From the NCBI GenBank assembly GCA_029246545.1, contig JAQWMX010000005.1, forward strand, positions 248,001 through 312,000: a DNA stretch of 64,000 bases, in the 5' to 3' direction. The notes beneath the pieces are model-generated. The model searched no databases and was not told where the DNA came from. It was given only the letters and a program-made list of their open reading frames with translations. Of this stretch, positions 25,888 through 34,162 are shown piece by piece (within the stretch, counting starts at the first letter, position 1; each line of letters starts with the position of its first letter). Both the position numbers and the translations under genes were made by a program. The stretch is from Gammaproteobacteria bacterium. Lineage in GTDB: Bacteria; Pseudomonadota; Gammaproteobacteria; Pseudomonadales; Pseudohongiellaceae.

Positions 25888-28659
25888 TTAATGTGCCTCA
25901 TCCCAATTAGCACCAGAGCCAATATCTACGATTAAAGGAACATCTAATGCTGCTGCTGAAGCCATTCTAAATTCGACACCTTCTGACAGAAGAGCCAAGT
26001 CTGATTCACTCACCTCAAACACTAATTCGTCGTGTACCTGTAGCAGAAGCCGGGCATCTAGCCCTGCAATACTTAGCCAATGCTGAATATCAACCATGGC
26101 ACGTTTAATTATGTCGGCTGCTGTACCCTGCATTGGCGCATTAATAGCAGTTCTCTCTGCTGCTTTGCGAATCATACCGTTACTCGCATGGATACCAGGC
26201 AAATACAATCTGCGTCCAAATAATGTTTCTACATAGCCTTGCTCATCGGCGACTTGCCGCGTATTTTCCATGTAGTCACGCACTCCAGGATAACGATGGA
26301 AATAACGTTCGACATATTCTTGTGCATCATGACGCCCTATTCCCAGCTGTTTAGCTAGGCCAAATGCAGACATACCGTAGATCAAGCCGAAATTAATCGC
26401 TTTTGCACTACGACGCTGATCACTATTTACTTGATCGAGCTCCTCATCAAAAATTTCTGCTGCTGTTGCACGATGGACATCTAAACCTTGCTGAAAGGCG
26501 ACACTTAGACCTTCATCACCCGACAAATGCGCCATGATGCGTAGTTCCACTTGAGAGTAATCAGCTGCCATCAATATTTTGCCTTCCTCAGCAATGAAGG
26601 CTTTTCGAATTTTTCGACCTTGTTCTGTGCGTATAGGAATATTCTGTAAATTCGGGTCGGTGGAAGATAAGCGTCCAGTGGCAGCTACAGCTTGTTGAAA
26701 GGTACTGTGAATACGTCCAGTCTGAGGATTAACATCTTGCGGTAATTTATCAGTATAAGTACTTTTTAATTTACTCAGTGTGCGATATTCCAATAACAGT
26801 TTTGGTAATGGATATTCCAGTGCTAATTCTTGTAATACTGGCTCCGCCGTTGAAGGCTGCCCTTTAGCAGTTTTGCTGATAACAGGGTAATTAAGCTTTT
26901 CATAAAAGATCTTTTGTAGCTGAGCCGGTGAGCCAAGGTTAAATTCTTCACCAGCCAGTTTATAGGCTTCCTGCTCAAGCTCGTTCAAACGCAATGCTAT
27001 CTCTTCACTTTGTTGAGCCAGGCTGAATAAATCAACCCTTATACCTTGCTGTTCCATCGTATAAAGGGCAGGTAGAAGTGAGATTTCCTTATATTGATAT
27101 ATGTCAGCTAGCTTGCCAGTTTGATTGAGCTTTAATTCTAGGCCTTGCTGTAGTCGATAGGTGAAATCGGCATTTTGAGCTGAATAAGCTGACGCTTTTT
27201 CTATCTCAACTTCAGCATAGGTCAGTTTATTTCTCCCTTTACCAAGCAGCTCCTCCAGTAAGTGCTTATCTTCTTGTAGATAATTAGCTGCAACTTTATC
27301 AAGGGTGTGCTTATGCGCGACTGAATTAAGAACATAGGATTGCAACATGGTGTCATACCGACAGCCTGCTAACTTAATACTTACATTAGCCAGAACATGA
27401 CTCATATATTTCAGGTCATGCCCTGCTTTGAATATGCTTTGATCTTCCAACACAGGCTGTAAAGTTTTTAACACTTCTTCAGCATTGAGTTGCTCTGGGG
27501 CTCCCTCGTAGGCATGTGACAGTGGGATATAACTAGCCTGCCCTGGCTTAGATGATAATGAGATGCCAATAATTTTTGCCAACATGAATTGAGCGCCATC
27601 AGTTTCAAGGGCAATGGCCAGCCTATCTGCTTTATTAACATCACTAATGAGTGATTCTAATTGATCTAAATTTACTATTGTCTGATAGTTGACCTTCTCA
27701 GGTGGTGGGAAAAACTCCCCTTCTTCTAAATCTGCTATATCTGCTAAATTCGCCGGATCGGGTTGTCCCGCTATTTGGATTGCCTCAGCTTTGATACCTT
27801 CTCCTTCAAGCTCTTTAACCCAGGTACGAAACTCCAAAGTCAGATACCAACTTAACAAAGCTTCTTTATCTGCCGGCTTATGCACAAGTTCGTTAGGACC
27901 AACATCAAGTTCAACATCAAGTTTAATAGTGGCAAGCACACAAGAGAGTCGAAGCTGCTCGATATGCTCTCTTAATTTTTCACCTACTTTTCCCTTAATG
28001 TCATCAGCATGCTCGATCAAAGCCTCTGCTGTGCCATATTTGTCCAGCCACTTTACAGCTGTTTTTGGCCCAACACTTGGCACTCCAGGTATATTGTCAG
28101 ACGTATCTCCCATCAATCCCAAATAGTCGATAATTTGTTCTGGGGCTAAGCCAAATTTAGTTTTGACGCCTTCAATATCCAGCACTTCTTTGTTCATGGT
28201 ATTTAATAAAGTGATGTGTTCATTGACCAGTTGCGCAAGGTCTTTATCGCCTGTTGAAATCAAGGTATCGCGTTTAAGCTCTGTCGCTTGTTTTGCCAAG
28301 GTCCCAATCACATCATCAGCCTCAACTCCCGGAACGACTATTAAAGGCAAACCCATTGCCTTAATGATTTCGTGAATAGGCTCTATTTGAGTGCGCAAAT
28401 CGTCCGGCATTGGCGGTCGATGTGCCTTATAGTCTTTATAAATATCGCTGCGAAAGGTCTTGCCTTTGGCATCAAACACTACAGCGATTGGCGAATCGGC
28501 GTATTCCTTAATCAAGCTGCGCACCATGTTGATAACACCCTTAATAGCACCGGTTGCTTGCCCTCGTGTCGTCGTTAAAGGTGGTAGTGCATGATAAGCA
28601 CGGAATAAATACGAGGAACCATCAATAAGAATTAAGGGCTTTTCTGGTAATGGGCTCAT
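25888..28659 (-). CDS. polA: DNA polymerase I with a degenerate proofreading site
   Basis: Pol I removes RNA primers and fills gaps in replication and repair. From ATG 28659 there are 923 residues: a 5'-3' exonuclease (about 1-290, with VFDAKGKTFR and GVEADDVIGT), the 3'-5' exonuclease domain (about 320-515), and the polymerase domain (DYSQVELRIMAHLSG near 700, KAINFGLIYGMS near 750, LLQVHDELVFEV near 876). The start gives an ATGA overlap with the znuA stop and the same N-terminal length as E. coli. In the proofreading domain the expected DxE is A350-L-E352, N-xxx-D is D415-xxx-M419, and Y-xxx-D is Y492-xxx-N496. Three of four metal-binding carboxylates are gone, so proofreading is probably lost. 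Confidence 0.96.
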   Translation of the reverse strand: MSPLPEKPLILIDGSSYLFRAYHALPPLTTTRGQATGAIKGVINMVRSLIKEYADSPIAVVFDAKGKTFRSDIYKDYKAHRPPMPDDLRTQIEPIHEIIKAMGLPLIVVPGVEADDVIGTLAKQATELKRDTLISTGDKDLAQLVNEHITLLNTMNKEVLDIEGVKTKFGLAPEQIIDYLGLMGDTSDNIPGVPSVGPKTAVKWLDKYGTAEALIEHADDIKGKVGEKLREHIEQLRLSCVLATIKLDVELDVGPNELVHKPADKEALLSWYLTLEFRTWVKELEGEGIKAEAIQIAGQPDPANLADIADLEEGEFFPPPEKVNYQTIVNLDQLESLISDVNKADRLAIALETDGAQFMLAKIIGISLSSKPGQASYIPLSHAYEGAPEQLNAEEVLKTLQPVLEDQSIFKAGHDLKYMSHVLANVSIKLAGCRYDTMLQSYVLNSVAHKHTLDKVAANYLQEDKHLLEELLGKGRNKLTYAEVEIEKASAYSAQNADFTYRLQQGLELKLNQTGKLADIYQYKEISLLPALYTMEQQGIRVDLFSLAQQSEEIALRLNELEQEAYKLAGEEFNLGSPAQLQKIFYEKLNYPVISKTAKGQPSTAEPVLQELALEYPLPKLLLEYRTLSKLKSTYTDKLPQDVNPQTGRIHSTFQQAVAATGRLSSTDPNLQNIPIRTEQGRKIRKAFIAEEGKILMAADYSQVELRIMAHLSGDEGLSVAFQQGLDVHRATAAEIFDEELDQVNSDQRRSAKAINFGLIYGMSAFGLAKQLGIGRHDAQEYVERYFHRYPGVRDYMENTRQVADEQGYVETLFGRRLYLPGIHASNGMIRKAAERTAINAPMQGTAADIIKRAMVDIQHWLSIAGLDARLLLQVHDELVFEVSESDLALLSEGVEFRMASAAALDVPLIVDIGSGANWDEAH

Positions 28660-29522
28660 GGTTGGAGGCACTCTTTAATTGATTGAGTTATGCCCAACAT
28701 AAAATCTCGATAGCCAGTTTTATTCGCTGCATAATCAAAACCCAGTATGTCTATATTTACCAAATCCATATCCCGGCCAGTCAGCTGACTAATTTCTTCT
28801 GGGTTGTTAGAAGGTTCTAATACCAAGCAAGACACATTGTTAGCGGCCAATATTTCTCTGACTTCCATCACTTTGCGTATGCCTGGTTGCATTTCCTCAT
28901 TATCTGTATAGCTTGCAATGTGCACTAGACCGTACTGATGCTCATAATAGCTAAACGCATTGTGATAGACGGCAAAAGGGATATCTATCAGTTGTTCAAG
29001 TGTTGCATTAATGTCGGCATCAAGCTCATTCATCGAATTATTGAACTCATTTAGATTCTTGCTGTAGTTCTGATAATTACCAGCATCTTGCACAAGTAAT
29101 TGTTCTGCCAAAGCAGCAGCAATCTGTCGAGCATTTTGAGTAGACAACCATACATGAGGATCTATAACTCCAGGAATGGCCAAACCTTTATCTTGAGTTA
29201 ATTCATAAGCATGAATAATTGCAGATGATGATTGATTGACTACATCAGCCAATGCAGCTTCTAGCTGCGGCCCTACCCAAAGCAAGATATCCGCCTCATA
29301 CATTGCTCTCCTTTCAGAGGGCCGCAAAAAAGGATGATGGGGATCTTGAGCAGGCCCCATTATCAATACCGGCTCGTTATAAGCAGTTATATCCGCCGTA
29401 ATAGCCGCTGCGATTAGCTGCAAAGGCTTAATGCTAGCGCTAACTACAGGTTGAGCATTAACTAATGTACAAATAGCTAATTGGGAATAAAACAATAAAC
29501 TAATTAATACTTTGCGGGACAA
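28656..29522 (-). CDS. znuA: zinc ABC transporter substrate-binding protein
   Basis: ZnuA captures zinc in the periplasm for the ZnuBC importer. The 288 residues have a signal peptide (cleavage near VNA, residue 23). The cluster A-I metal ligands are visible: DPHHPFLRPS near residue 61, DPHVWLS near 122, and YHNAFSYYEH near 186. The histidine/acid-rich loop found in many ZnuA proteins is short here. It is divergent from znuC across 136 bp and runs into polA with an ATGA overlap, so polA may be partly cotranscribed with it. Confidence 0.92.
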   Translation of the reverse strand: MSRKVLISLLFYSQLAICTLVNAQPVVSASIKPLQLIAAAITADITAYNEPVLIMGPAQDPHHPFLRPSERRAMYEADILLWVGPQLEAALADVVNQSSSAIIHAYELTQDKGLAIPGVIDPHVWLSTQNARQIAAALAEQLLVQDAGNYQNYSKNLNEFNNSMNELDADINATLEQLIDIPFAVYHNAFSYYEHQYGLVHIASYTDNEEMQPGIRKVMEVREILAANNVSCLVLEPSNNPEEISQLTGRDMDLVNIDILGFDYAANKTGYRDFMLGITQSIKECLQP

Positions 29523-29578
29523 AGCTTTATACCTATTTAAGTTCGGGTTATATCTTAGCTGATTCTGAAAAGCCCTCT

Positions 29579-29590
29579 ATGATATATTAC
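29579..29590. promoter_or_regulatory. possible Zur-like operator in the znuA-znuC spacer
   Basis: The spacer contains ATGATATATTAC, an AT-rich near-palindrome loosely resembling the core of gammaproteobacterial Zur sites. The location between divergent zinc-uptake genes is right, but the match is weak and no zur gene is adjacent. Confidence 0.25.
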
Positions 29591-29658
29591 CTCGCCTTGT
29601 GCGCAAACTTTGTAATTCAAAATCAGCAATTTAGATTTAATATGGACTTAATTTCAAC

Positions 29659-30438
29659 GTGACGAACAGTCTTCTTCAAGCTCAAAACATATCATTAGCG
29701 ATTGATGGCAAACAAATTTTGCAAAACATCAATTTACAGATTGATGCTAAGCGAATCGTAACCTTAATTGGCCCCAACGGAGCTGGTAAAACTACCTTGG
29801 TGAAAATTGTACTTGGTTTACTCGCGCCGAGTGCTGGCAAGGTGAATTTACGAAATAATTTACGCATTGGTTATATGCCGCAACGTTTACATGTCGACAA
29901 CAGCATGCCAATTTCAGTACAGAAATTTTTACATTTAGCTGTGCGAGCCAAACCAGAATTAATTGAGAAGGTATTGGATGAAGTCAAAGCTGCACATTTA
30001 TTGCATTCACAAATTCATTCCCTCTCGGGCGGCGAACTACAGCGAGTGCTACTAGCACGCTCTTTAATTCAAGATCCAGAACTACTAGTGCTTGATGAAC
30101 CGGTGCAAGGTGTAGACATAAATGGCCAGGCCGAACTATATGCACTCATTGCGTCTATTCGTGATAGTCACCAATGTGGAATATTAATCGTCTCTCATGA
30201 TTTACATCTAGTGATGTCTGCTACCGATGAAGTAATTTGTTTGAATCAGCACGTCTGTTGCCATGGCCACCCCGAACAAGTAAGTAACGATCCCGCTTAT
30301 TTAGAACTGTTTGGTAAAAAACAGGCAGCTTCTCTTGCCGTTTATGCCCATCACCACAATCACAGCCATTCCCTTGATGGTGAAGTAGTAAATGGCGAAG
30401 CATTAAATGGGGATCACTCAGGGCACGATCATGGCTGA
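29659..30438 (+). CDS. znuC: zinc ABC transporter ATP-binding protein
   Basis: ZnuC powers zinc import through ZnuB. The 259 residues begin at a GTG codon and contain Walker A GPNGAGKTT near residue 39, the LSGGELQRV signature near 122, Walker B LLVLDEPVQGVD near 142, and the switch histidine in VSHDLHL near 176. The C-terminus is a histidine-rich tail (HHHNHSHS then DHSGHDHG, about 228-259), typical of zinc transporter components and likely to bind metal. It overlaps znuB by 8 bases. Confidence 0.94.
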   Translation: MTNSLLQAQNISLAIDGKQILQNINLQIDAKRIVTLIGPNGAGKTTLVKIVLGLLAPSAGKVNLRNNLRIGYMPQRLHVDNSMPISVQKFLHLAVRAKPELIEKVLDEVKAAHLLHSQIHSLSGGELQRVLLARSLIQDPELLVLDEPVQGVDINGQAELYALIASIRDSHQCGILIVSHDLHLVMSATDEVICLNQHVCCHGHPEQVSNDPAYLELFGKKQAASLAVYAHHHNHSHSLDGEVVNGEALNGDHSGHDHG

Positions 30439-31210
30439 TTTTATTTTGCGCGCGCTCGTTGCCGGTTTATTAGTTGCCCTGATTGCCGGGCCACTTGGAT
30501 GCTTCGTTGTTTGGCGACGCATGGCCTATTTTGGCGACACTCTAGCTCACTCAGCCCTGCTTGGTATTTCCTTCGGCATACTCATAGATATTAATTTGCA
30601 GTTTTCAGTCATTCTGGCCTGTTTAGTTATTGCGCTTCTTCTATTCAGCATGGAGAGCAGACACCATTTAGCAACTGACACCATACTCGGCATACTTGCT
30701 CACAGCTCATTAGCTGTTGGTTTAGTTATTCTCAGTTTCACTGATGCGAATATGGATCTTATGGCTTATTTGTTTGGTGATTTACTCACCGTCACAAATC
30801 GAGATTTAATGTGGATTGCTGCTGGTGTAATTACTGCCTTAATAATATTAGTGCTTTCCTGGAATCAGCTGCTTACCATTACTTTGCACCAAGAACTTGC
30901 TCAGGCCGAAGGTCTGAATGTAGGCCGAATGCGTTTATTGCTTATGTTATTAATTGCAACTGTAATTGCCTTAAGCATGAAAGTCGTCGGCATGCTTTTA
31001 ATAACATCATTAATGATAATCCCTCCCGCTTCAGTCAGAAATTTTTCCAACTCACCAGAAAAAATGGCATTCTTTGCTAGTCTAGTTGGCTGTCTTGCTG
31101 TTTGCGGCGGACTGCTAGCTTCTTTCTATTTAGATACCCCAAGCGGCCCCAGCATTGTTGTCAGTGCTGCTGTTTTGTTTATGCTGAGTTCTGCCATAAA
31201 AAACAGGTAG
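30431..31210 (+). CDS. znuB: zinc ABC transporter permease
   Basis: ZnuB is the membrane channel of the zinc importer. The start at ATG 30431 inside the end of znuC gives 259 residues with about seven to eight membrane helices. GPLGCFVVWRRMAYFGDTLAHSALLG near residue 20 is the conserved metal-transporter ABC-3 motif (written here in parts: GCFVVWRRMAYFGD and TLAHSALLG). LITSLMIIPPASVRN near 195 is the second signature. It is the last gene of znuCB and is followed by the AT-rich orphan-gene region. Confidence 0.93.
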   Translation: MADFILRALVAGLLVALIAGPLGCFVVWRRMAYFGDTLAHSALLGISFGILIDINLQFSVILACLVIALLLFSMESRHHLATDTILGILAHSSLAVGLVILSFTDANMDLMAYLFGDLLTVTNRDLMWIAAGVITALIILVLSWNQLLTITLHQELAQAEGLNVGRMRLLLMLLIATVIALSMKVVGMLLITSLMIIPPASVRNFSNSPEKMAFFASLVGCLAVCGGLLASFYLDTPSGPSIVVSAAVLFMLSSAIKNR

Positions 31211-31310
31211 TAAAGCCGCAATAATAAACTCTTCAACCATAGCTGCGTCCATTAATAAACAGCGTTAGAAGTTAATAGATAAATCATGAAATATAAATTA
31301 GGGTGGCACA

Positions 31311-31766
31311 ATGAAGGATAATTATAAGCCATTGAAAGAAACGGTTGAGCCGGGAGTGTTTACTGAATGGCAAGAAGTAGATGTGGAGATATGTGCTTTT
31401 ACTGATCTGGGCATAAAAGTAGCGATAAACGATGAGTACATAGGGTTGGTATATGGAACTCAGGTTTTTAAAGAGTACCAAGTAGGTCAAGAACTCAAAG
31501 CATATATAAAATATATTAGAGAAGATGGAAAGATTGATGCATCCTTTCAGCCGGAAAAATACAGACATGTATCTTCTACTACTGGAAAAATTTTAGAATA
31601 TCTTGAGGCTGCCGGGGGGAAATCCGGGTTTAACGATAAAAGTTCTCCTGAAGATATTGAAAATGCATTTCAAGTAAGTAAAAAAGTTTTTAAGCAAGCA
31701 ATTGGACGGCTATATAAACAGGGGAAAATAAAAATTACTGATACAGGGATAGAGGTAGTTAAATAA
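31311..31766 (+). CDS. short CvfB-like S1 RNA-binding protein
   Basis: The 151-residue protein looks like half of a CvfB/YitL protein. An N-terminal S1-type beta-barrel (about 20-85: VEICAFTDLGIKVAI, YIGLVYGTQVF, YIKYIREDGKIDASFQP) is followed by the CvfB winged-helix end (GKILEYLEAAGG near 93, AIGRLYKQGKI near 132). Typical CvfB proteins have about 280 residues and several S1 repeats, so this is a reduced version. RNA binding is inferred from the fold. An AGGGTGG ribosome site precedes the ATG. It opens a run of small plus-strand genes. Confidence 0.75.
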   Translation: MKDNYKPLKETVEPGVFTEWQEVDVEICAFTDLGIKVAINDEYIGLVYGTQVFKEYQVGQELKAYIKYIREDGKIDASFQPEKYRHVSSTTGKILEYLEAAGGKSGFNDKSSPEDIENAFQVSKKVFKQAIGRLYKQGKIKITDTGIEVVK

Positions 31767-31901
31767 ACACAAAAGACAAAGAGCAAAAACTCTAACAAAC
31801 ATTTCAATCATAGATACAGCTAAAACTTTCCCCTTTAACAAAAGACCATATGCAAAATAACCAATAGCCATCCTAATGAATAATTCCCGATCGGAATATA
31901 T

Positions 31902-32165
31902 ATGAAATTATTAATACGTAACTTGGATCGATTAACGACAGAAGAAGAGCTAAGCAGTTTGTTTAAAGAATTCGGTGCAGTTCAATCTTGTAACTTGGTA
32001 ATCGACCGAGTTAGCTGCGAATCTAAAGGTTTTGGTTTCGTTGAGATGCCAAGTTCAGGTGAAGCAAAAGCTGCAGTCAAAAATCTAAACAACAAAAATG
32101 TCGGCGCTAGTAAAATTCGAGTTAAGAAGGCAGAAGATAAAAAGGCTGAAAATAAAGATGTATAA
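31902..32165 (+). CDS. single-RRM RNA-binding protein
   Basis: The 87-residue protein is a single RNA-recognition motif with a charged lysine/glutamate tail. RNP2 is LLIRNL near residue 3 and RNP1 is KGFGFVEM near 42, with the aromatic positions expected for RNA stacking. Such small RRM proteins are known in cyanobacteria and scattered marine proteobacteria, often cold-induced. The ATG follows a CGGAA ribosome-like site. It has spacers of about 135 bp upstream and 150 bp downstream, so it is probably transcribed alone. Confidence 0.87.
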   Translation: MKLLIRNLDRLTTEEELSSLFKEFGAVQSCNLVIDRVSCESKGFGFVEMPSSGEAKAAVKNLNNKNVGASKIRVKKAEDKKAENKDV

Positions 32166-32314
32166 CAATCCACCAAAAAAGCAATTTAACATAGCGTTAT
32201 GATCCTCGTTTAGCTCCATTTTTAGCAATTGACAGGGCCATAAACCACTACTTTATTAAAACAAAAAGCACACCACCAATCGTGCTGGGGTTGCCTAAGA
32301 CTAGGAATTATATT

Positions 32315-32794
32315 TTGACTAATAATGATATTTTACGCCGTATTCGCTATACCTATGATTTAAAAGACAGCACCATGGTTGAAATCTTCTCTTCGGCAGA
32401 TTTCAATGCAAGCGAAAAGCAAGTTGCTACTTGGTTAAAAAAAGATGAAGACGATACTTTTCTGAAGCTTAATGACACAGAGTTAGCGGCATTTCTTAAT
32501 GGTTTTATTAATTTCAAACGTGGAAAACGTGATGGCCAGCAACCAAAGCCAGAAGAGCATTTAAATAACAATATGATATTCAAAAAACTACGCATTGCTC
32601 TAGATTTAAAAACTGAAGATATTTTAGCTATTTTACAACTGGTGGATATTCATTTAAGCAATCATGAATTAAGTGCATTTTTCCGCAAGCCAGACCATAA
32701 GAATTTTCGTGAATGTAAAGATCAAGTTCTCCGAAATTTTTTACTGGGCATGCAACGCCGACAAAGAACAGACCAAAGCAGTTCAGAATCATAA
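32315..32794 (+). CDS. YehS-like DUF1456 protein
   Basis: The protein contains two copies of the DUF1456 helical repeat (ILRRIRYTYDLKDSTMVEIF near residue 6, and FKKLRIALDLKTEDILAIL near 90, each shown in part), as in E. coli YehS. Function is unknown in the family. The likely start is TTG at 32315, with AGGAA upstream and an N-terminus matching YehS (MTNNDIL), giving 159 residues; a GTG 33 bases earlier is possible. The S4-domain gene follows after 18 bp, so the two are probably cotranscribed. Confidence 0.85.
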   Translation: MTNNDILRRIRYTYDLKDSTMVEIFSSADFNASEKQVATWLKKDEDDTFLKLNDTELAAFLNGFINFKRGKRDGQQPKPEEHLNNNMIFKKLRIALDLKTEDILAILQLVDIHLSNHELSAFFRKPDHKNFRECKDQVLRNFLLGMQRRQRTDQSSSES

Positions 32795-32812
32795 CCAGTA
32801 GAATTTATTAAA

Positions 32813-33028
32813 ATGAAAAATGTTGAAATATCTAAAGTACCAATCGAGCTATATAAAATTTTAAAGTTTGAGGGCCTAGTCGGTAGCGGCGGTGAAGCAA
32901 AATTAGTAATCAGTAACGGCCAAGTTCTTGTTAATGGTTCTATTGAAACTCAAAAACGAAAAAAAATTATTTCTGGTGACATTATTGAGTTTAATAATGA
33001 AACACTCAAAATAATTTTCAATAATTAA
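32813..33028 (+). CDS. small S4-domain RNA-binding protein (YbcJ-like)
   Basis: The 71-residue protein is almost entirely an S4 domain: LYKILKFEGLVGSGGEAKLVI then NGQVLVNGSIETQKRKKIISGD. The family includes E. coli YbcJ and Bacillus YaaA, which bind structured RNA, probably rRNA. It follows the DUF1456 gene by 18 bp. It is one of three or four predicted RNA binders within 1.7 kb. Confidence 0.87.
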   Translation: MKNVEISKVPIELYKILKFEGLVGSGGEAKLVISNGQVLVNGSIETQKRKKIISGDIIEFNNETLKIIFNN

Positions 33029-33168
33029 AAAGAATACTCGTTGTGCTTCTATCACTAAGGGTTTTATATATCTTTGGGAATAGTTTTCACAGCCAGATTT
33101 TCCGGTGTTTTAATGGCTAACTATTGCTGCCTTTATTAACAGCGATCACCTTACAAAAGGTATAAATT

Positions 33169-33279
33169 ATGACTGAAGCAGAAATCCGTGTAGAAACTGG
33201 ACATAAAGACAAGCAACTTTGGCCCTTGGCTTATTGCAATAAGCCTGTCAAAAAACCTGAGGTTTGTAATGAAAATTAG
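33169..33279 (+). CDS. unrecognised 36-residue ORF
   Basis: The reading frame runs ATG 33169 to TAG 33279 and encodes a hydrophilic peptide beginning MTEAEIRVETGH, with tryptophan 18 and two cysteines (23 and 33). An AAAAGG sequence stands 6 bases before the start. Its end overlaps the start of the SRPBCC gene by 11 bases, suggesting translational coupling. I do not recognise it. It may be a leader peptide, a real small protein, or the remnant of a longer gene. Confidence 0.35.
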   Translation: MTEAEIRVETGHKDKQLWPLAYCNKPVKKPEVCNEN

Positions 33280-33730
33280 TGTGGATATGGAAATTGGCAA
33301 ACCGAAAGACTTGGTTTGGGCTGCAATTACAGATATTGAAAATTGGACGAACATGATTTCTGGGATTATTGATCTTAAAGTTTTAAAGAAACCAGAAGAA
33401 GGTATTGTCGGGCTAAAATGGATAGAAACGCGGAAATTATTTGGAAAAGTAGCGTCCGAAACTATGTGGATAACAGATTCTAAAGATGGTGAATATTATT
33501 TTACTCGTGCAGAAAATCAAGGCACTATATACGTGACAAAAATGTCTTTAGAAGAAGCCGATGGGAAAACATTATTGACCATGTCCTTTTCTGGGACATC
33601 TGAATCAATATTCATTAGGTTTATATCGTCAATAATGGGGTTTTTTATCAAAGGCTCTATGATAAAAATGGTTCAAAAAGATCTTGATGATATTAAATCA
33701 TTTATGGAAAAAACTAATCTTTCTACATAA
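33269..33730 (+). CDS. SRPBCC (START-like) superfamily protein
   Basis: The 153 residues fit the polyketide-cyclase/SRPBCC fold: a first strand with IGKPKDLVWAAITDIENWTN near residue 8, alternating strands with KWIETRKLFGKVASETM, and a long C-terminal helix (MIKMVQKDLDDIKSFME) that closes the hydrophobic cavity. These proteins bind lipids or other hydrophobic ligands; the ligand is not predictable. The start overlaps the 36-residue ORF. The rhodanese gene follows after 30 bp with an AAAAGGG ribosome site. Confidence 0.82.
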   Translation: MKISVDMEIGKPKDLVWAAITDIENWTNMISGIIDLKVLKKPEEGIVGLKWIETRKLFGKVASETMWITDSKDGEYYFTRAENQGTIYVTKMSLEEADGKTLLTMSFSGTSESIFIRFISSIMGFFIKGSMIKMVQKDLDDIKSFMEKTNLST

Positions 33731-33760
33731 CCATCTAAGAAATCTTTTAAAAGGGCGAAC

Positions 33761-34162
33761 ATGGCAATAACAATAAGTAGTAAGCAACTGGTAGAAGAAG
33801 CCAATGCAAAAATAAAAACGCTTTCTTTAGAAGAAGCCAAAGAAAAGTTCGGACAAGACGATGTGCAGTTCGTAGACATCCGGGACGTTCGCGAATTAGA
33901 ACGTGAAGGCACCATTCCTGGAGCACTACATGCTCCCAGAGGCATGCTAGAATTTTGGGTTGACCCTGATAGCCCTTATTTCAAACCAGTGTTTGCTGAA
34001 GACAAGCAATTTATTTTTTATTGCCAATCAAGTTGGCGTTCAGCACTCTCAGTTGCGGCCCTTCAAGATATGGGCTTGAATACTGCCTGTCACTTTGCTG
34101 GCGGTTATAGCAATTGGGAAAAAACTGGCGGTCCAACAGAGGCGCGGGAAAAGAAATCATAA
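33761..34162 (+). CDS. single-domain rhodanese
   Basis: The 133-residue protein is a rhodanese domain with the active-site cysteine at 88 in FYCQSSWRS, a CxxxxRS loop suited to persulfide transfer. The family CH2A-type motif VQFVDIRDVRELEREGTIPGA is near residue 35 (shown in part), and the closing GGYSNWEKTGGP near 115. It would be cytoplasmic. Its stop codon overlaps the start of the RutB-like gene (TAATG), so the two are translationally coupled. Confidence 0.9.
   Translation: MAITISSKQLVEEANAKIKTLSLEEAKEKFGQDDVQFVDIRDVRELEREGTIPGALHAPRGMLEFWVDPDSPYFKPVFAEDKQFIFYCQSSWRSALSVAALQDMGLNTACHFAGGYSNWEKTGGPTEAREKKS

Noticed and set aside
27689-28126. 145-residue plus-strand ORF
   Set aside because: It lies wholly antisense inside polA and its serine-rich composition is that of a shadow frame.
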